Assembly: GCF_003751085.1 (NCBI RefSeq)
Contig: NZ_RJJY01000001.1
Coordinates: 3,038,001 to 3,102,000, forward strand
Reading direction: 5' to 3'
DNA length: 64,000 bases
DNA from: Micromonospora sp. Llam0
GTDB lineage: Bacteria; Actinomycetota; Actinomycetes; Mycobacteriales; Micromonosporaceae
The notes beneath the pieces were generated by a model. It did no database searches and had not been told where the DNA came from. It saw only the letters and a list, made by a program, of their open reading frames with translations. Below are positions 33,138 through 40,897 of this stretch, piece after piece. The translations under genes were made by a program, and so were the position numbers. Position 1 is the first letter of the stretch, and every line of letters starts with the position of its first letter.

Positions 33138-35291
33138 TCACCGGACCGACCTGGTGGCCGACCGGTACGCGACGAGCAGCGCCCGCGCCTTGAGCATCGT
33201 CTCGTCGTACTCGTCGGCCGGGTCGGAGTCCAGCACGATGGCACCGCCGGTGCCGACGGTGAATCCGTCGCCGGTCAGCACCGCGGTGCGGATCACGATG
33301 CTGAGGTCGGCACCGCCGCCGAGGCCGAAGTAGCCGAGGGCACCGGAGTAGATCCCCCGAGCCCGCTGCTCCAACCGGTCGATGATCTCCATGGTGCGCA
33401 GCTTCGGCGCACCGGTCATCGACCCGCCCGGGAAACACGACCGTACGCAGTCGACCGCGCTGGTCGACGGGCGCAGCCGCCCTTCTACGGTGGACACCAG
33501 TTGGTGCAGGGTGGGATAGGTCTCGGTGGCCAGGAACCGGGGGACGCGCACCGAGCCGACCTCGCAGACCCGGCCGAGATCGTTGCGGAGCAGGTCGACG
33601 ATCATCAGGTTCTCGGCCCGGGTCTTGGGTGAGCTGGCCAGCGTACGACGTAGCCGGTCGTCCTCGTCGGCGTCGTCCGCGCGGGCCGCGGTGCCCTTCA
33701 CCGGACGGCTGTCGACCCGGCCGTCCGGGCGGATGCGCAGGAACCGTTCCGGTGAGGAGCTGGCCACGACGACGTCGTCCAGCCGCAGGTACGCGGCGTA
33801 GGGCGCGGGGTTGATCCGACGCAGCGTCCGGTAGTAGGCCAGCGGATCCGCGACCGGTGGTAGCCACAACTGGTTGGTCAGGCAGATCTCGTAGCTCTCG
33901 CCGCGTCGCAGCTGAGTGCGGGCCGCGTCGACGTCGGCGAGGTAGTGGCTGCGGTCGCGGGCGGACGTCACCCACCGCCGCAGGTCCGTCCCGGCGTCCG
34001 GTGCCGCCGGCTTCCCGGACGGCCCGGGCCGCGCCGACGACGACATCGCCCGCAGCCGGGTCGCCGTCGCCGCCAGCCAGTCCCGGGCGGCGCGCTGCCC
34101 GGCGTCGTCGACGCTCAGCGCCACCAGGTAGGTGCGCCGGTGTAAATGGTCGACGGCGACCAGCCGGTCGGCGAAGATCCAGACCGCGTCGGGGGTGTCG
34201 GCCCGGCGGGCGGTGGTGGGCGCGCAGTCGGCCTTCATCTCGTAGCCGAGATAGCCGACGTAGCCGCCGGCGAAGTCGAACGGCAGCCCGGCTGGGGGCA
34301 GCCGCCGCCGCGCCAACCGGTGGCGCAGCACGTCGAGTATGCCGCCGGGTTCCTGCCCGACCGGACGGTCCGGCCGGCGCACCTCGACCCGGCCACTGCC
34401 GACCCGGTACCTGAGCACCTCGGCCAGCGGTCCGTCGGCGTCACCGAGGAAGGAGAACCGGGAACGCCCGGCCGCGACGTCGGCGCCGTCGAGCCAGTAC
34501 GCGTACTGTGCGTCGGCGTACAGCTCCAGGAAGGCCGCCTCGGTGTCGATCTCCGCGTCGACGACCGTCACGTCGCGCCGCCAGCCAGGGTCGGGGGCCG
34601 CAGGGTCAGGGGCCGGCTGCCGGGTTGTCACCGACGCGGTGGCGGCGCGGCGCGGCCCGGCGGCCACCGGACGGACGGTGGCGGTGGCGGTATCAGTGGC
34701 GGTGGCGGGCCCGACGGCCCGGGCCAGGGCCAGGAAGTTGCCGACCAACCGGGCGCCGTGTTCGGTGCCGATCGACTCCGGATGGAACTGCACACCCCAG
34801 CGGGGCAACCGACGGTGCGTCACCGCCATCACCGTGCCGTCGGCGGCCCTCGCGCTCACCGTGAGGTCCGCCGGCACCGGCTCGGTCACCTGCAGCGAGT
34901 GGTACCGGACCGCCGCGAAACCCTGAGGTATGCCGGCGAACAGTCCGGCACCGGTGTGCCGCACCCGGTCGATCTGGCCGTGCCGGGCCCGCCGCTGGTC
35001 GACCCGCGCGCCGGCGTGCAACGCGATCGCCTGGTGACCGAGGCACACCCCGAGCACCGGCAGATCACGCCGGCGGTCGAGCAGTTCCCACCCCCAGCCG
35101 AGGTCGGTCACCCGGTGCGGCCGACCTGGGCCGGGCGAGATCACCACGCACTGCGCGGCGATCTGGTCGACGGCGGCGAGCCGGGGGTCGTCGTTGGCCA
35201 GCACGGTCGGCTCGCTGCCGGCGACCGCCGCGAGCAGCTGGAAGAGGTTGTACGTGTAGGAGTCGTAGTTGTCGACCAGCAGGATCCGCAC
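33138..35291 (-). CDS. pabB: Aminodeoxychorismate synthase, fused components (PabA-PabB type)
   Basis: A 717-residue fusion that turns chorismate plus glutamine into 4-amino-4-deoxychorismate for folate, or for a natural product. Residues 1-190 are the glutamine amidotransferase: RILLVDNYDSYTYNLFQ, the oxyanion region VVISPGPGRP, nucleophile LGVCLGHQA and WGVQFHPES. Residues about 240-715 are the chorismate-binding synthase: AGGYVGYLGYEMK, LRRGESYEICLTNQ, SSSPERFLRI, RPVKGTAAR, RAENLMIVDLLRNDLGRV, CFPGGSMTGAPKLRTMEIID and YDETMLKARALL. An Ala/Pro/Thr-rich linker separates them. PIKGT-type motif PVKGTA (with Lys) favours aminodeoxychorismate over anthranilate synthase. The GTG start is the only one before the amidotransferase core. 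Confidence 0.93.
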   Translation of the reverse strand: MRILLVDNYDSYTYNLFQLLAAVAGSEPTVLANDDPRLAAVDQIAAQCVVISPGPGRPHRVTDLGWGWELLDRRRDLPVLGVCLGHQAIALHAGARVDQRRARHGQIDRVRHTGAGLFAGIPQGFAAVRYHSLQVTEPVPADLTVSARAADGTVMAVTHRRLPRWGVQFHPESIGTEHGARLVGNFLALARAVGPATATDTATATVRPVAAGPRRAATASVTTRQPAPDPAAPDPGWRRDVTVVDAEIDTEAAFLELYADAQYAYWLDGADVAAGRSRFSFLGDADGPLAEVLRYRVGSGRVEVRRPDRPVGQEPGGILDVLRHRLARRRLPPAGLPFDFAGGYVGYLGYEMKADCAPTTARRADTPDAVWIFADRLVAVDHLHRRTYLVALSVDDAGQRAARDWLAATATRLRAMSSSARPGPSGKPAAPDAGTDLRRWVTSARDRSHYLADVDAARTQLRRGESYEICLTNQLWLPPVADPLAYYRTLRRINPAPYAAYLRLDDVVVASSSPERFLRIRPDGRVDSRPVKGTAARADDADEDDRLRRTLASSPKTRAENLMIVDLLRNDLGRVCEVGSVRVPRFLATETYPTLHQLVSTVEGRLRPSTSAVDCVRSCFPGGSMTGAPKLRTMEIIDRLEQRARGIYSGALGYFGLGGGADLSIVIRTAVLTGDGFTVGTGGAIVLDSDPADEYDETMLKARALLVAYRSATRSVR

Positions 35292-35397
35292 CCGCCACCT
35301 CCCACCGCGTCACGGCACCGGCCGATTGTCCACCATCTGCCGGGGGCGTGTTTCGCGGTCGCCGACGGCCGCCGGCGTCAGCAGGAACCGGCACGGC

Positions 35398-35652
35398 TCA
35401 CCTGTCGGCCTCCGGGGCGGTCTCACCGACCAGTCGTTCGACGGTCGACGGCGCGTACACCCGGGCACGGCCGACCAGCGCGACGATCAGCGGAGCGAGG
35501 ACCGCGGCGAGGCCGAGGACCGCGGTCTGTTGTGCCTCGGTGAGCGGCAGACCGAACGCGGTCACCACGCCCAGCAGCGCGGTGACCGCGGCGGTGACGC
35601 CGCCCACCGACCACAGCGGTTCGGAACTGCCCGGATTGGGGGTGACGGTCAC
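35398..35652 (-). CDS. Small two-helix membrane protein (holin-like)
   Basis: An 84-residue protein starting at GTG after a strong AGGAGGT. Two hydrophobic segments, LWSVGGVTAAVTALLGVVTAFGL and TAVLGLAAVLAPLIVALVG, surround a short polar turn, and the tail is RARVYAPSTVERLVGE. The pattern resembles small phage-holin-like proteins that are scattered in actinobacterial genomes. Nothing phage-like lies nearby. Function unknown. Confidence 0.75.
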   Translation of the reverse strand: MTVTPNPGSSEPLWSVGGVTAAVTALLGVVTAFGLPLTEAQQTAVLGLAAVLAPLIVALVGRARVYAPSTVERLVGETAPEADR

Positions 35653-35719
35653 GGGAACCTCCTGGTCGAGCGGATACCGCCAAGACGCGGGACCGGGCCG
35701 GGAGGTTGACCGGGGCTGG

Positions 35720-36646
35720 TCAGATCGCGGTGACACTGAACTCTGCGGTCCGCACCACCTGACCGTGCTGGAATTCGAAGAACAGCTGGTAGGTGCCGGG
35801 CGACGGGACCTGGACGGCAAACGCCACCACCGAGCTCGGGCCGGTCGCCGGGGCCGGATGCACGTGCAGGTAGCCGAGGTCGCCGTGGCGCAGCGCGACG
35901 AGGTGGCCGTACGAGCCGAGATACGGCTCCAGGTCCGGCACCGGCTCGCCGTCGCGGCCGAGCCAGACCAGTACCTGGGAGGCCTGACCTGGGCGCAGTC
36001 CGCCGTCCAGGGTGACTGTGTAGCCGTCGACCAGGACGGTCGCCTCGTCCACCGGGGCGGCCGGGCGGATCGTGTACCCGCCGGTGACCAGCAGGTCCGC
36101 GCCGAGCGTCAGCGACGTGTCGGCGCCGGCCGGGACGAAGTCGGCGATCATCCGGTAGGCGCCGCCGCCGGGCAGGGTGATGCCCACCCGCCAGGTGCCG
36201 GCCGGGTCCCGCTGCGGGTGCAGATGCTGGTAGCCGGCGAAGTCCCGGCCGACCACGACCAGGTGCAGATCCCGCTCGTGGTTACGCCGGTAGCCGGTCA
36301 CCGGCGCGCCGTCCGGGCCGAGGATCCGAAAGGCCAGCTCGGCGGCGACACCGGCGGTGGTCGGAGCATCCAGCAGGTCCAGCCGGTATCCGTCCTGGCT
36401 GACGCCGAGACCGCCGACCACATGTCCGGCATGGGCGGCGGTGGACCCGCCGACCGTCGGCGTACCGGCAGCCGGGCCGGTCGCCCGGCCGGCGACGAAT
36501 CCGGCGGCGGCGACCAGCAGGGTCAGCGTCGCGGCCGTGACGATCCGGCCGGTCGGTCGGCGTCCGGTCGGTGCCGGGGCAGCAGCCGGCGACCCCGCCG
36601 GCGCGGCGGCCGGCGGGGTCGTGTGTCGGGTGGCGGAGGTCGTCAT
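35720..36646 (-). CDS. Exported protein with HLHP/HVHP motifs
   Basis: A 308-residue protein with a Pro/Ala-rich cytoplasmic start, one membrane helix (IVTAATLTLLVAAAGFVAGRATG), then an outside beta-rich region. It carries two related blocks, GYQHLHPQRDPAGTWRVGITLPGGGAYRMIADF (about residues 160-190) and GYLHVHPAPATGPSSVVAFAVQVPSPGTYQLFFEF (about 265-300). The His-x-His pairs followed by Gly-rich strands suggest metal (copper?) contact, as in similar actinobacterial proteins that I cannot name further. Its ATG overlaps the stop of the IS-split anchor-B-like gene (TGATG), so the two were co-translated before the insertion. After the insertion this gene may have lost its promoter, or depends on the IS. 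Confidence 0.7.
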   Translation of the reverse strand: MTTSATRHTTPPAAAPAGSPAAAPAPTGRRPTGRIVTAATLTLLVAAAGFVAGRATGPAAGTPTVGGSTAAHAGHVVGGLGVSQDGYRLDLLDAPTTAGVAAELAFRILGPDGAPVTGYRRNHERDLHLVVVGRDFAGYQHLHPQRDPAGTWRVGITLPGGGAYRMIADFVPAGADTSLTLGADLLVTGGYTIRPAAPVDEATVLVDGYTVTLDGGLRPGQASQVLVWLGRDGEPVPDLEPYLGSYGHLVALRHGDLGYLHVHPAPATGPSSVVAFAVQVPSPGTYQLFFEFQHGQVVRTAEFSVTAI

Positions 36647-37306
36647 CAGGCCGGAATCCGGCGGTCGACGGTCACCGGCCGGTCCGCGGCCGACGTGACG
36701 GCCGGCAGGTTCGGCCGGAGCACGAACAGCCCTTGCTCGATGCCGCTGACCACCACGGTTCCGCTGGCGAAGTACGGGTACACGCTCCACGCCCCGTTCA
36801 TCGAGGCGGAGTCGCTCGACGGGTAGACGTCGAAGTACCCGGCCTCGGTCAGCGTCCCGGCGGCGATGCCGCTCAGGTCGAGGATGCGCAGTCCGGCCCG
36901 GTAGTTGGCCTGGTAGCTGTAGTTGCCCTTGACGTACTGGTTGTGGTCGGTGGCCGCCGCCGAGGAGATGTGGGTACCGATGTGCCGGGGCGCGTCAAGG
37001 TCGTACAGGTCGAAGACGAAGGTCTTCGTCCCGCCACCGGCGCGGGTCTCGTCCAGCTCGTCGTCGAGGACGAAGTACCGGTGGTTGTCGGTGAGCCAGC
37101 CCTGATGGGTGTACTGCCGGCCGGAGTACGCGGCCCGGACGATCTGTCGAGGGCTGGCCTTGCTGGTCACATCGACGATGGTGACGGTGTCCTCGTTGGA
37201 GCTGACGCAGATCTCCCGGCCGGTGTAGGCGCTGTCCGGGCCCTGGTAGACGACGCACTGGGTGTCGTGGGTGTAGCCGTCCTGGTTGACGCATCCGGCG
37301 TAGGCC
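36646..37306 (-). pseudogene. Choice-of-anchor-B-like secreted protein, C-terminal part (split by IS)
   Basis: This is the C-terminal 220 residues of a beta-propeller-like repeat protein. It begins AYAGCVNQDGYTHDTQCVVYQ directly after the IS, then has EDTVTIVDVTSKASPRQIV, GWLTDNHRYFVLDDELDE and GLRILDLSGIAAGTL. The N-terminal part lies on the far side of the insertion at 38813-39511, and removing the IS plus one 10-bp copy restores a single frame. Only an internal GTG (37168-37170) could restart translation here. The full protein would be about 445 residues and secreted. The stop overlaps the ATG of the following exported protein. Confidence 0.85.
37297..37306. repeat. Target site duplication, left copy
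   Basis: GGCGTAGGCC directly precedes the IS end and is repeated exactly after the other end at 38825-38834. A 10-bp duplication fits IS4-family elements. Confidence 0.93.
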
Positions 37307-37336
37307 CAATGCTGTTAACTTAGTGTGGGTGGGGTT

Positions 37337-38617
37337 ATGATCGCTGGTCGTGGCGAGGGTTGCGCGGAGGAGTCGGCGGTTCGGTTGCCGGATCTGGTGG
37401 GTGTGGGGGTGTTGACCGCGGCGTTTCCGCCGGAGGTGGTCGATCTGGTGGTGGAGCGGTGGGACGCGCGGGAGCAGCGGTCTCGGTTGTTGCCTGCTCG
37501 GTTGGTCGTCTACTACGTGATCGCGTGTGTGTTGTTCATGGACAGCGCGTACGTGGAGGTGTGGAACAGGCTGTTGTCGGGGTTGTCGTGGGCTGGGCGG
37601 TACCGGACGCGTCGTGAGGTGGGGATGCAGCCGACGGCGGCGGCGTTGACGAAGGCTCGGGGGCGGTTGGGTCCGGAGGTGCTGGAAGGGGTGTTGGAGA
37701 CCTCGTTCGGCGGGTCGGTGGTGGGGCCGGAGCGGGCGCCGTGGGGGTACTTCCACGGGTTGCGGAAGGTGGCTGTCGACGGGTTCTGTCTGAACGTGGC
37801 GAGGACGCCGGAGAACGTGGCCGCGTTCGGGTCGCCGTCCAACGGGCAGGGACCGGTGGGGTATCCGCAGGTACGGGTGGTGGCGTTGGCCGAGACGGGT
37901 ACCCGTTGCCTGCGGGGGGTGGCGCTCGGTGGTCTGGGTGAGGGCGAGCAGCCGCTGGCCCGGACGCTGTGGCGGCTGCTCGGGTCCACCGATGTGGTGG
38001 TCGGTGACCGTAACTTCCTGTCGTACGAGGACCTGGGGGCGATCGCCGCGACCGGCGCGCACGCGGTGTTTCGGGTCAAGGCGGGGGTGGACCTGCCGGT
38101 GTTGCGCCGGCTGGCGGATGGCTCCTGGATCTCGCGGATCGCCGATCCGGTCGCGGCGCGCCGGCTACGGCGGCGGAAGGTGCCGGCCGCGGAGATTCCC
38201 GGTATCGAGGTACGGGTGATCGAGTACACCGTCGAGACCGAACCCGACCAGCACGGCGAGTACGAGGTCAGCGAACTGTTCTGCCTGGTCACGACCCTGC
38301 TCGATGAGCGGGCCTATCCGCTGGGGGACTTTCCCGACCTCTACCGCGACCGGTGGCGGATCGAGACCGCCATCGGGGAGGTGGAGACCCGGCTGCGCGG
38401 TGGAGCCGACGTCGTGCTCCGTTCCCGTAAACCCGACCTCGTCCGCCAGGAGGTGTACGGGTTGCTCTGTCTCTACCAGGCCATCCGACATCTGATCGTG
38501 GCCGGCGCGGAACAGGCCGGCCTGGACCCGGACCGGATATCGTTCACCCGCGCCCGCGATGCCGTCGCCCGTCACGTCAGTGACGACGCGGCGTTTTCCC
38601 CCCGAACGACTGGTTGA
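37337..38617 (+). CDS. IS4-family transposase, main reading frame
   Basis: A 426-residue DDE transposase. The N-terminal IS4 domain reads RLPDLVGVGVLTAAFPPEVVDLVVERW and LLPARLVVYYVIACVLFMDSAYVEVWNRLL. The catalytic core has KVAVDGFCLNVARTPENVAAFG (first Asp), DVVVGDRNFLSYEDLG (second Asp) and YRDRWRIETAIGEVETRLRGG (the Y-R-E-type motif with Glu). The ATG 37337 follows GGTGGGG; a GTG at 37325 would add four residues. The frame ends at 38617 after AAFSPRTTG, but homology-like sequence (ERLVELVHDVIYEI) continues in the +1 frame. The protein is therefore either frameshifted or made longer by recoding at TTTTCCCCCC. Confidence 0.9.
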   Translation: MIAGRGEGCAEESAVRLPDLVGVGVLTAAFPPEVVDLVVERWDAREQRSRLLPARLVVYYVIACVLFMDSAYVEVWNRLLSGLSWAGRYRTRREVGMQPTAAALTKARGRLGPEVLEGVLETSFGGSVVGPERAPWGYFHGLRKVAVDGFCLNVARTPENVAAFGSPSNGQGPVGYPQVRVVALAETGTRCLRGVALGGLGEGEQPLARTLWRLLGSTDVVVGDRNFLSYEDLGAIAATGAHAVFRVKAGVDLPVLRRLADGSWISRIADPVAARRLRRRKVPAAEIPGIEVRVIEYTVETEPDQHGEYEVSELFCLVTTLLDERAYPLGDFPDLYRDRWRIETAIGEVETRLRGGADVVLRSRKPDLVRQEVYGLLCLYQAIRHLIVAGAEQAGLDPDRISFTRARDAVARHVSDDAAFSPRTTG

Positions 38618-38810
38618 GCTCGTCCACGACGTCATCTACGAGATCACCGACCCGCGTAACCTGCTTCCCGCCGAACGCCGGCCACGCAGCTTCGCCCGCG
38701 AGCAGCGCCAACCCGGCCGCCGCTACCCACGCCAGAAAGACGAGTACAAGAAGCCGCTACCACCCCGCACGAAGATCAGGCTCTGGGTCACCACCAGCCA
38801 AGACCCGTAA
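38604..38810 (+). CDS. Transposase C-terminal extension in the +1 frame
   Basis: From GAA 38604 this frame reads ERLVELVHDVIYEITDPRNL and then a basic tail (RRYPRQKDEYKKPLPPRTK) ending 14 bp before the IS terminus. Such a basic C-terminus with RVVKRxR-like residues is usual in IS4 transposases that I know. It joins the main frame exactly after AAFSP if the ribosome skips one C at CCC-C. No plausible independent start exists except a GTG/ATG inside the main frame. Confidence 0.7.
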   Translation, partial: ERLVELVHDVIYEITDPRNLLPAERRPRSFAREQRQPGRRYPRQKDEYKKPLPPRTKIRLWVTTSQDP

Positions 38811-38812
38811 AG

Positions 38813-39511
38813 TTAACAGCATTGGGCGTAGGCCGGAGACGTAGGCGTCCTGATGTCGATCATGTGCAGGCCGCCCCGGCAGGTGTTCGACCCCACCGCG
38901 TACGCGTATCCGGTCTGCTCGTTGATCGCGATGTTGTGCGAGTTGCCGAACCGGTTGTAGTGCGCGTCCGCGGTGAAGGTCTGTGGGCTGCCCACGCTGC
39001 GCAGCCGGGTCAGGTCGAACACCTGCATGCCGTGTCCACGGACGTCGGCCACGACGAAGGCGTGGTTGCGGTAGACCTTGATGTCGCGCCAGATCGCGGT
39101 CCGGTTCTGGTAGGCCGGCAGGTTGCCGAGATATATCGGCGCGGTGGGATCGGAGATGTCGACGAACGAGGTGCCGTTGCGGCGCCCGACGATCGCGTAC
39201 TCCCGGCCGGTGCCCGGGTCCGTCCAGCCCCAGATGTCGTTGGCCTGGCTGCCGCCGATCTGGCTCAGCGGCAAAAAGGACAGCAGGTCGACGTTGCGGC
39301 ACGGGTAGCCGCCGGCCTGACCGTTGCTGCAGCTCACCTGCGCCAGCGCGGTGAGTTGCTGGGTCGGCTCACGCTGAGCCATGAAGGCCACGGCCGAGGA
39401 CCGGCCGGCGGGTGTGTCGGGGTCGTGCGCCGACGACGCCCCAGGTAGTCCGGCGAGCAGCCCGCCGACCAGAGCCAGTGTGATAGCGGCTGTCGTCCAT
39501 CGGGTTCGCAT
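38813..39511 (-). pseudogene. Choice-of-anchor-B-like secreted protein, N-terminal part (split by IS)
   Basis: This is the first 225 or so residues of a secreted protein. The signal peptide is MRTRWTTAAITLALVGGLLA ending near SSAHD. The propeller-type repeats that follow read QANDIWGWTDPGTGREYAIVGRRNGTSFVDISDP and IWRDIKVYRNHAFVVADVRGHGMQVFDLTRLR, then NTCRGGLHMIDIRTPTSPAYA. It runs into the IS and stops after QCC inside the terminal repeat. Family members expose repeated DISDP or DLT blades outside the cell and function is not known. The other part is at 36646-37306. A truncated product may still be exported. Confidence 0.85.
38825..38834. repeat. Target site duplication, right copy
   Basis: GGCGTAGGCC repeats the 10 bp found at 37297-37306 on the other side of the IS. 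Confidence 0.93.
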
Positions 39512-39577
39512 CCGGGCCTCCCCTGCCGTCGCTGCGACCGCCGCCGTCGGACGCCCGTCAGGCGGCTCCTGGCCGGC

Positions 39578-39626
39578 CTTCGGACGCCGGCGCTCGGCTC
39601 CTGCGCCAAGCGTGCGGCGTCCGAAG
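39578..39626. promoter_or_regulatory. 12-bp inverted repeat upstream of the split secreted-protein gene
   Basis: CTTCGGACGCCG (39578-39589) and CGGCGTCCGAAG (39615-39626) are perfect inverse copies with a 25-nt spacer. They lie 67-115 bp before the signal-peptide start and after the stop of the DUF574 methyltransferase. It could be an operator or a weak terminator. Confidence 0.5.
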
Positions 39627-39675
39627 TGTCCGGTCAAGAGCCGGAGAGGATACCGAACCGCTCATACCGGATCGG

Positions 39676-40506
39676 TTATCCGACGCGGGCCATCCCGCCA
39701 TAGCCGAGCTGCCGGGACGGAGTCTGTGCGTCCACGTCGAGGCCCGGGTCGGGCCGCCAGTCCGCCATCAGGGTCACGCCGGGCTCGACCAGTTCCATTC
39801 CGTCGAACCAGGAGGTGATGGTGGCCTTGTCCCGGACGTAGAGGTTCGCGCCGACGCCGGCCTGGTAGGCGGCGACCATCCGGTCCACCTGCCCGCGGGT
39901 TTCCTCGTCCGCCGTGTCCGCGCTGAGGTGCGACATCGCGATGTAGCTGCCCGGTGCCAGCGCGTCCCGGTAGGCAGCGACGAGCCCGGCCGGATCCTCG
40001 TCGTCCTGAACGAAGACGAGCAGCCCGCCGAGCACGATGCCCACCGGCTGCGACAGGTCGATCAGCTCGCGAACCGCCGGATGCGACCACACCTGGTCGG
40101 GGTACCTGCCGTCGACCTCGGCCATCGCCACCAGCGGCTCCGTGGCGAGGATGTCCTCACCGTGGACGACAGCCGAGTGGTCGTTGTCCACGTAGACCAC
40201 CCGGGCCTGGGCGTCAAGGGCGTGCGCCACCTCGTGCGTGTTGCCGACCGTCGGCAGCCCCGAGGCGATGTCGATGAACTGCCGCACGCCCTCACCGACC
40301 AGGTAGCGCACCGAACGGCGCAGCCAGTCCCGGTTGCCTCGGGCAAGCAGGTCGACACTGGGCAACATCAGCTTGATGCGTTCGGCCCGCTCGCGATCGA
40401 TCGCGAAGTTGTAGAGTCCACCAAGGTAATAGTCGTAGATCCGCGCGATGTTGGCATTCTCCACATCGGCTCGCACATCGCCCGATTGTCCGATAGTTGC
40501 CGTCAT
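39676..40506 (-). CDS. SAM-dependent methyltransferase, DUF574/S-adenosyl methyltransferase family
   Basis: A 276-residue protein with the actinobacterial DUF574 pattern: NIARIYDYYLGGLYNFAIDRERAERI, NRDWLRRSVRYLVGEGVRQFIDIASGLPTVGNTHEVA, ARVVYVDNDHSAVVHGEDIL, PVGIVLGGLLVFVQDDEDP and GSYIAMSHLSADT. The Rossmann-like methyltransferase fold and SAM-binding FIDIASGLPT are clear. These proteins occur in many copies in actinomycetes, and the methyl acceptor is unknown. The ATG follows CTGGAGGGTCGTTAGA. It is a single gene; the region upstream to 40897 has no assured gene. Confidence 0.92.
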   Translation of the reverse strand: MTATIGQSGDVRADVENANIARIYDYYLGGLYNFAIDRERAERIKLMLPSVDLLARGNRDWLRRSVRYLVGEGVRQFIDIASGLPTVGNTHEVAHALDAQARVVYVDNDHSAVVHGEDILATEPLVAMAEVDGRYPDQVWSHPAVRELIDLSQPVGIVLGGLLVFVQDDEDPAGLVAAYRDALAPGSYIAMSHLSADTADEETRGQVDRMVAAYQAGVGANLYVRDKATITSWFDGMELVEPGVTLMADWRPDPGLDVDAQTPSRQLGYGGMARVG

Positions 40507-40897
40507 TCTAACGACCCTCCAGCGAGATGACGGACACACCGGATAGGCGCGTCCGCGAACACGAACGGTGGCACGGCAACTATAAATGGGATGATCGAGT
40601 CCAGACAGTGCCACGGGCCTGATACTCCAACACCTCTTCGGCGCGGACCGCGATGTCGGCGCTGACCTTCCGCCGTACCAGGTGCAGCGCCGTTGTGCGT
40701 GGTGCACGGACGCGGCCATTCCGGGTTTTCCGGTACGTATCCAGATGCCAGCCGGCCGGGCCGCAGTCGTTCCACGCCACCGGTGACGGCCGGTCGCGCG
40801 CGGCGCTGGCCCGCAACGCGTTGATCTACCTGCACCAGGCCCACGAGTCGGCGTGGCGGCGGCGCCGCTACCACTAACCGGCGCGGCGGGATCCCGG
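40507..40897. other. 391-bp interval without a confident gene; possible gene remnant
   Basis: The first 130 bp look like promoter DNA and are less GC-rich (AACTATAAATGGGATGATCG at 40579-40598). From 40653 to 40877 a plus-strand frame of 74 codons ends RSRAALARNALIYLHQAHES. That end faintly resembles the last helix of tyrosine-recombinase integrases (typically RAALIYLHA). The overlapping minus frame 40580-40816 has only a TTG start. Neither has convincing coding context. I see no tRNA. Confidence 0.3.

Larger units (their letters stand above)
37307..38824 (+). mobile_element. IS4-family insertion sequence, 1518 bp
   Basis: The element has perfect 15-bp terminal inverted repeats CAATGCTGTTAACTT / AAGTTAACAGCATTG and is flanked by the 10-bp duplication GGCGTAGGCC. 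The inside carries one transposase reading frame plus a short overlapping frame. It interrupts the anchor-B-like gene in the opposite orientation. The intact ends and exact duplication show a recent insertion. Codon choice (many GGG, TTG, GTG) differs from the neighbouring genes. Confidence 0.95.

Noticed and set aside
33138..35291. Anthranilate synthase (TrpE-TrpG) identity of the fusion
   Set aside because: The PVKGTA motif in the chorismate domain favours aminodeoxychorismate synthase. No trp genes are adjacent, although a secondary-metabolite role remains possible.
40507..40897. tRNA gene or attachment site as the source of the integrase-like remnant
   Set aside because: No cloverleaf-compatible sequence with a TTCGA arm was found, and no direct repeat of an att type flanks the region.
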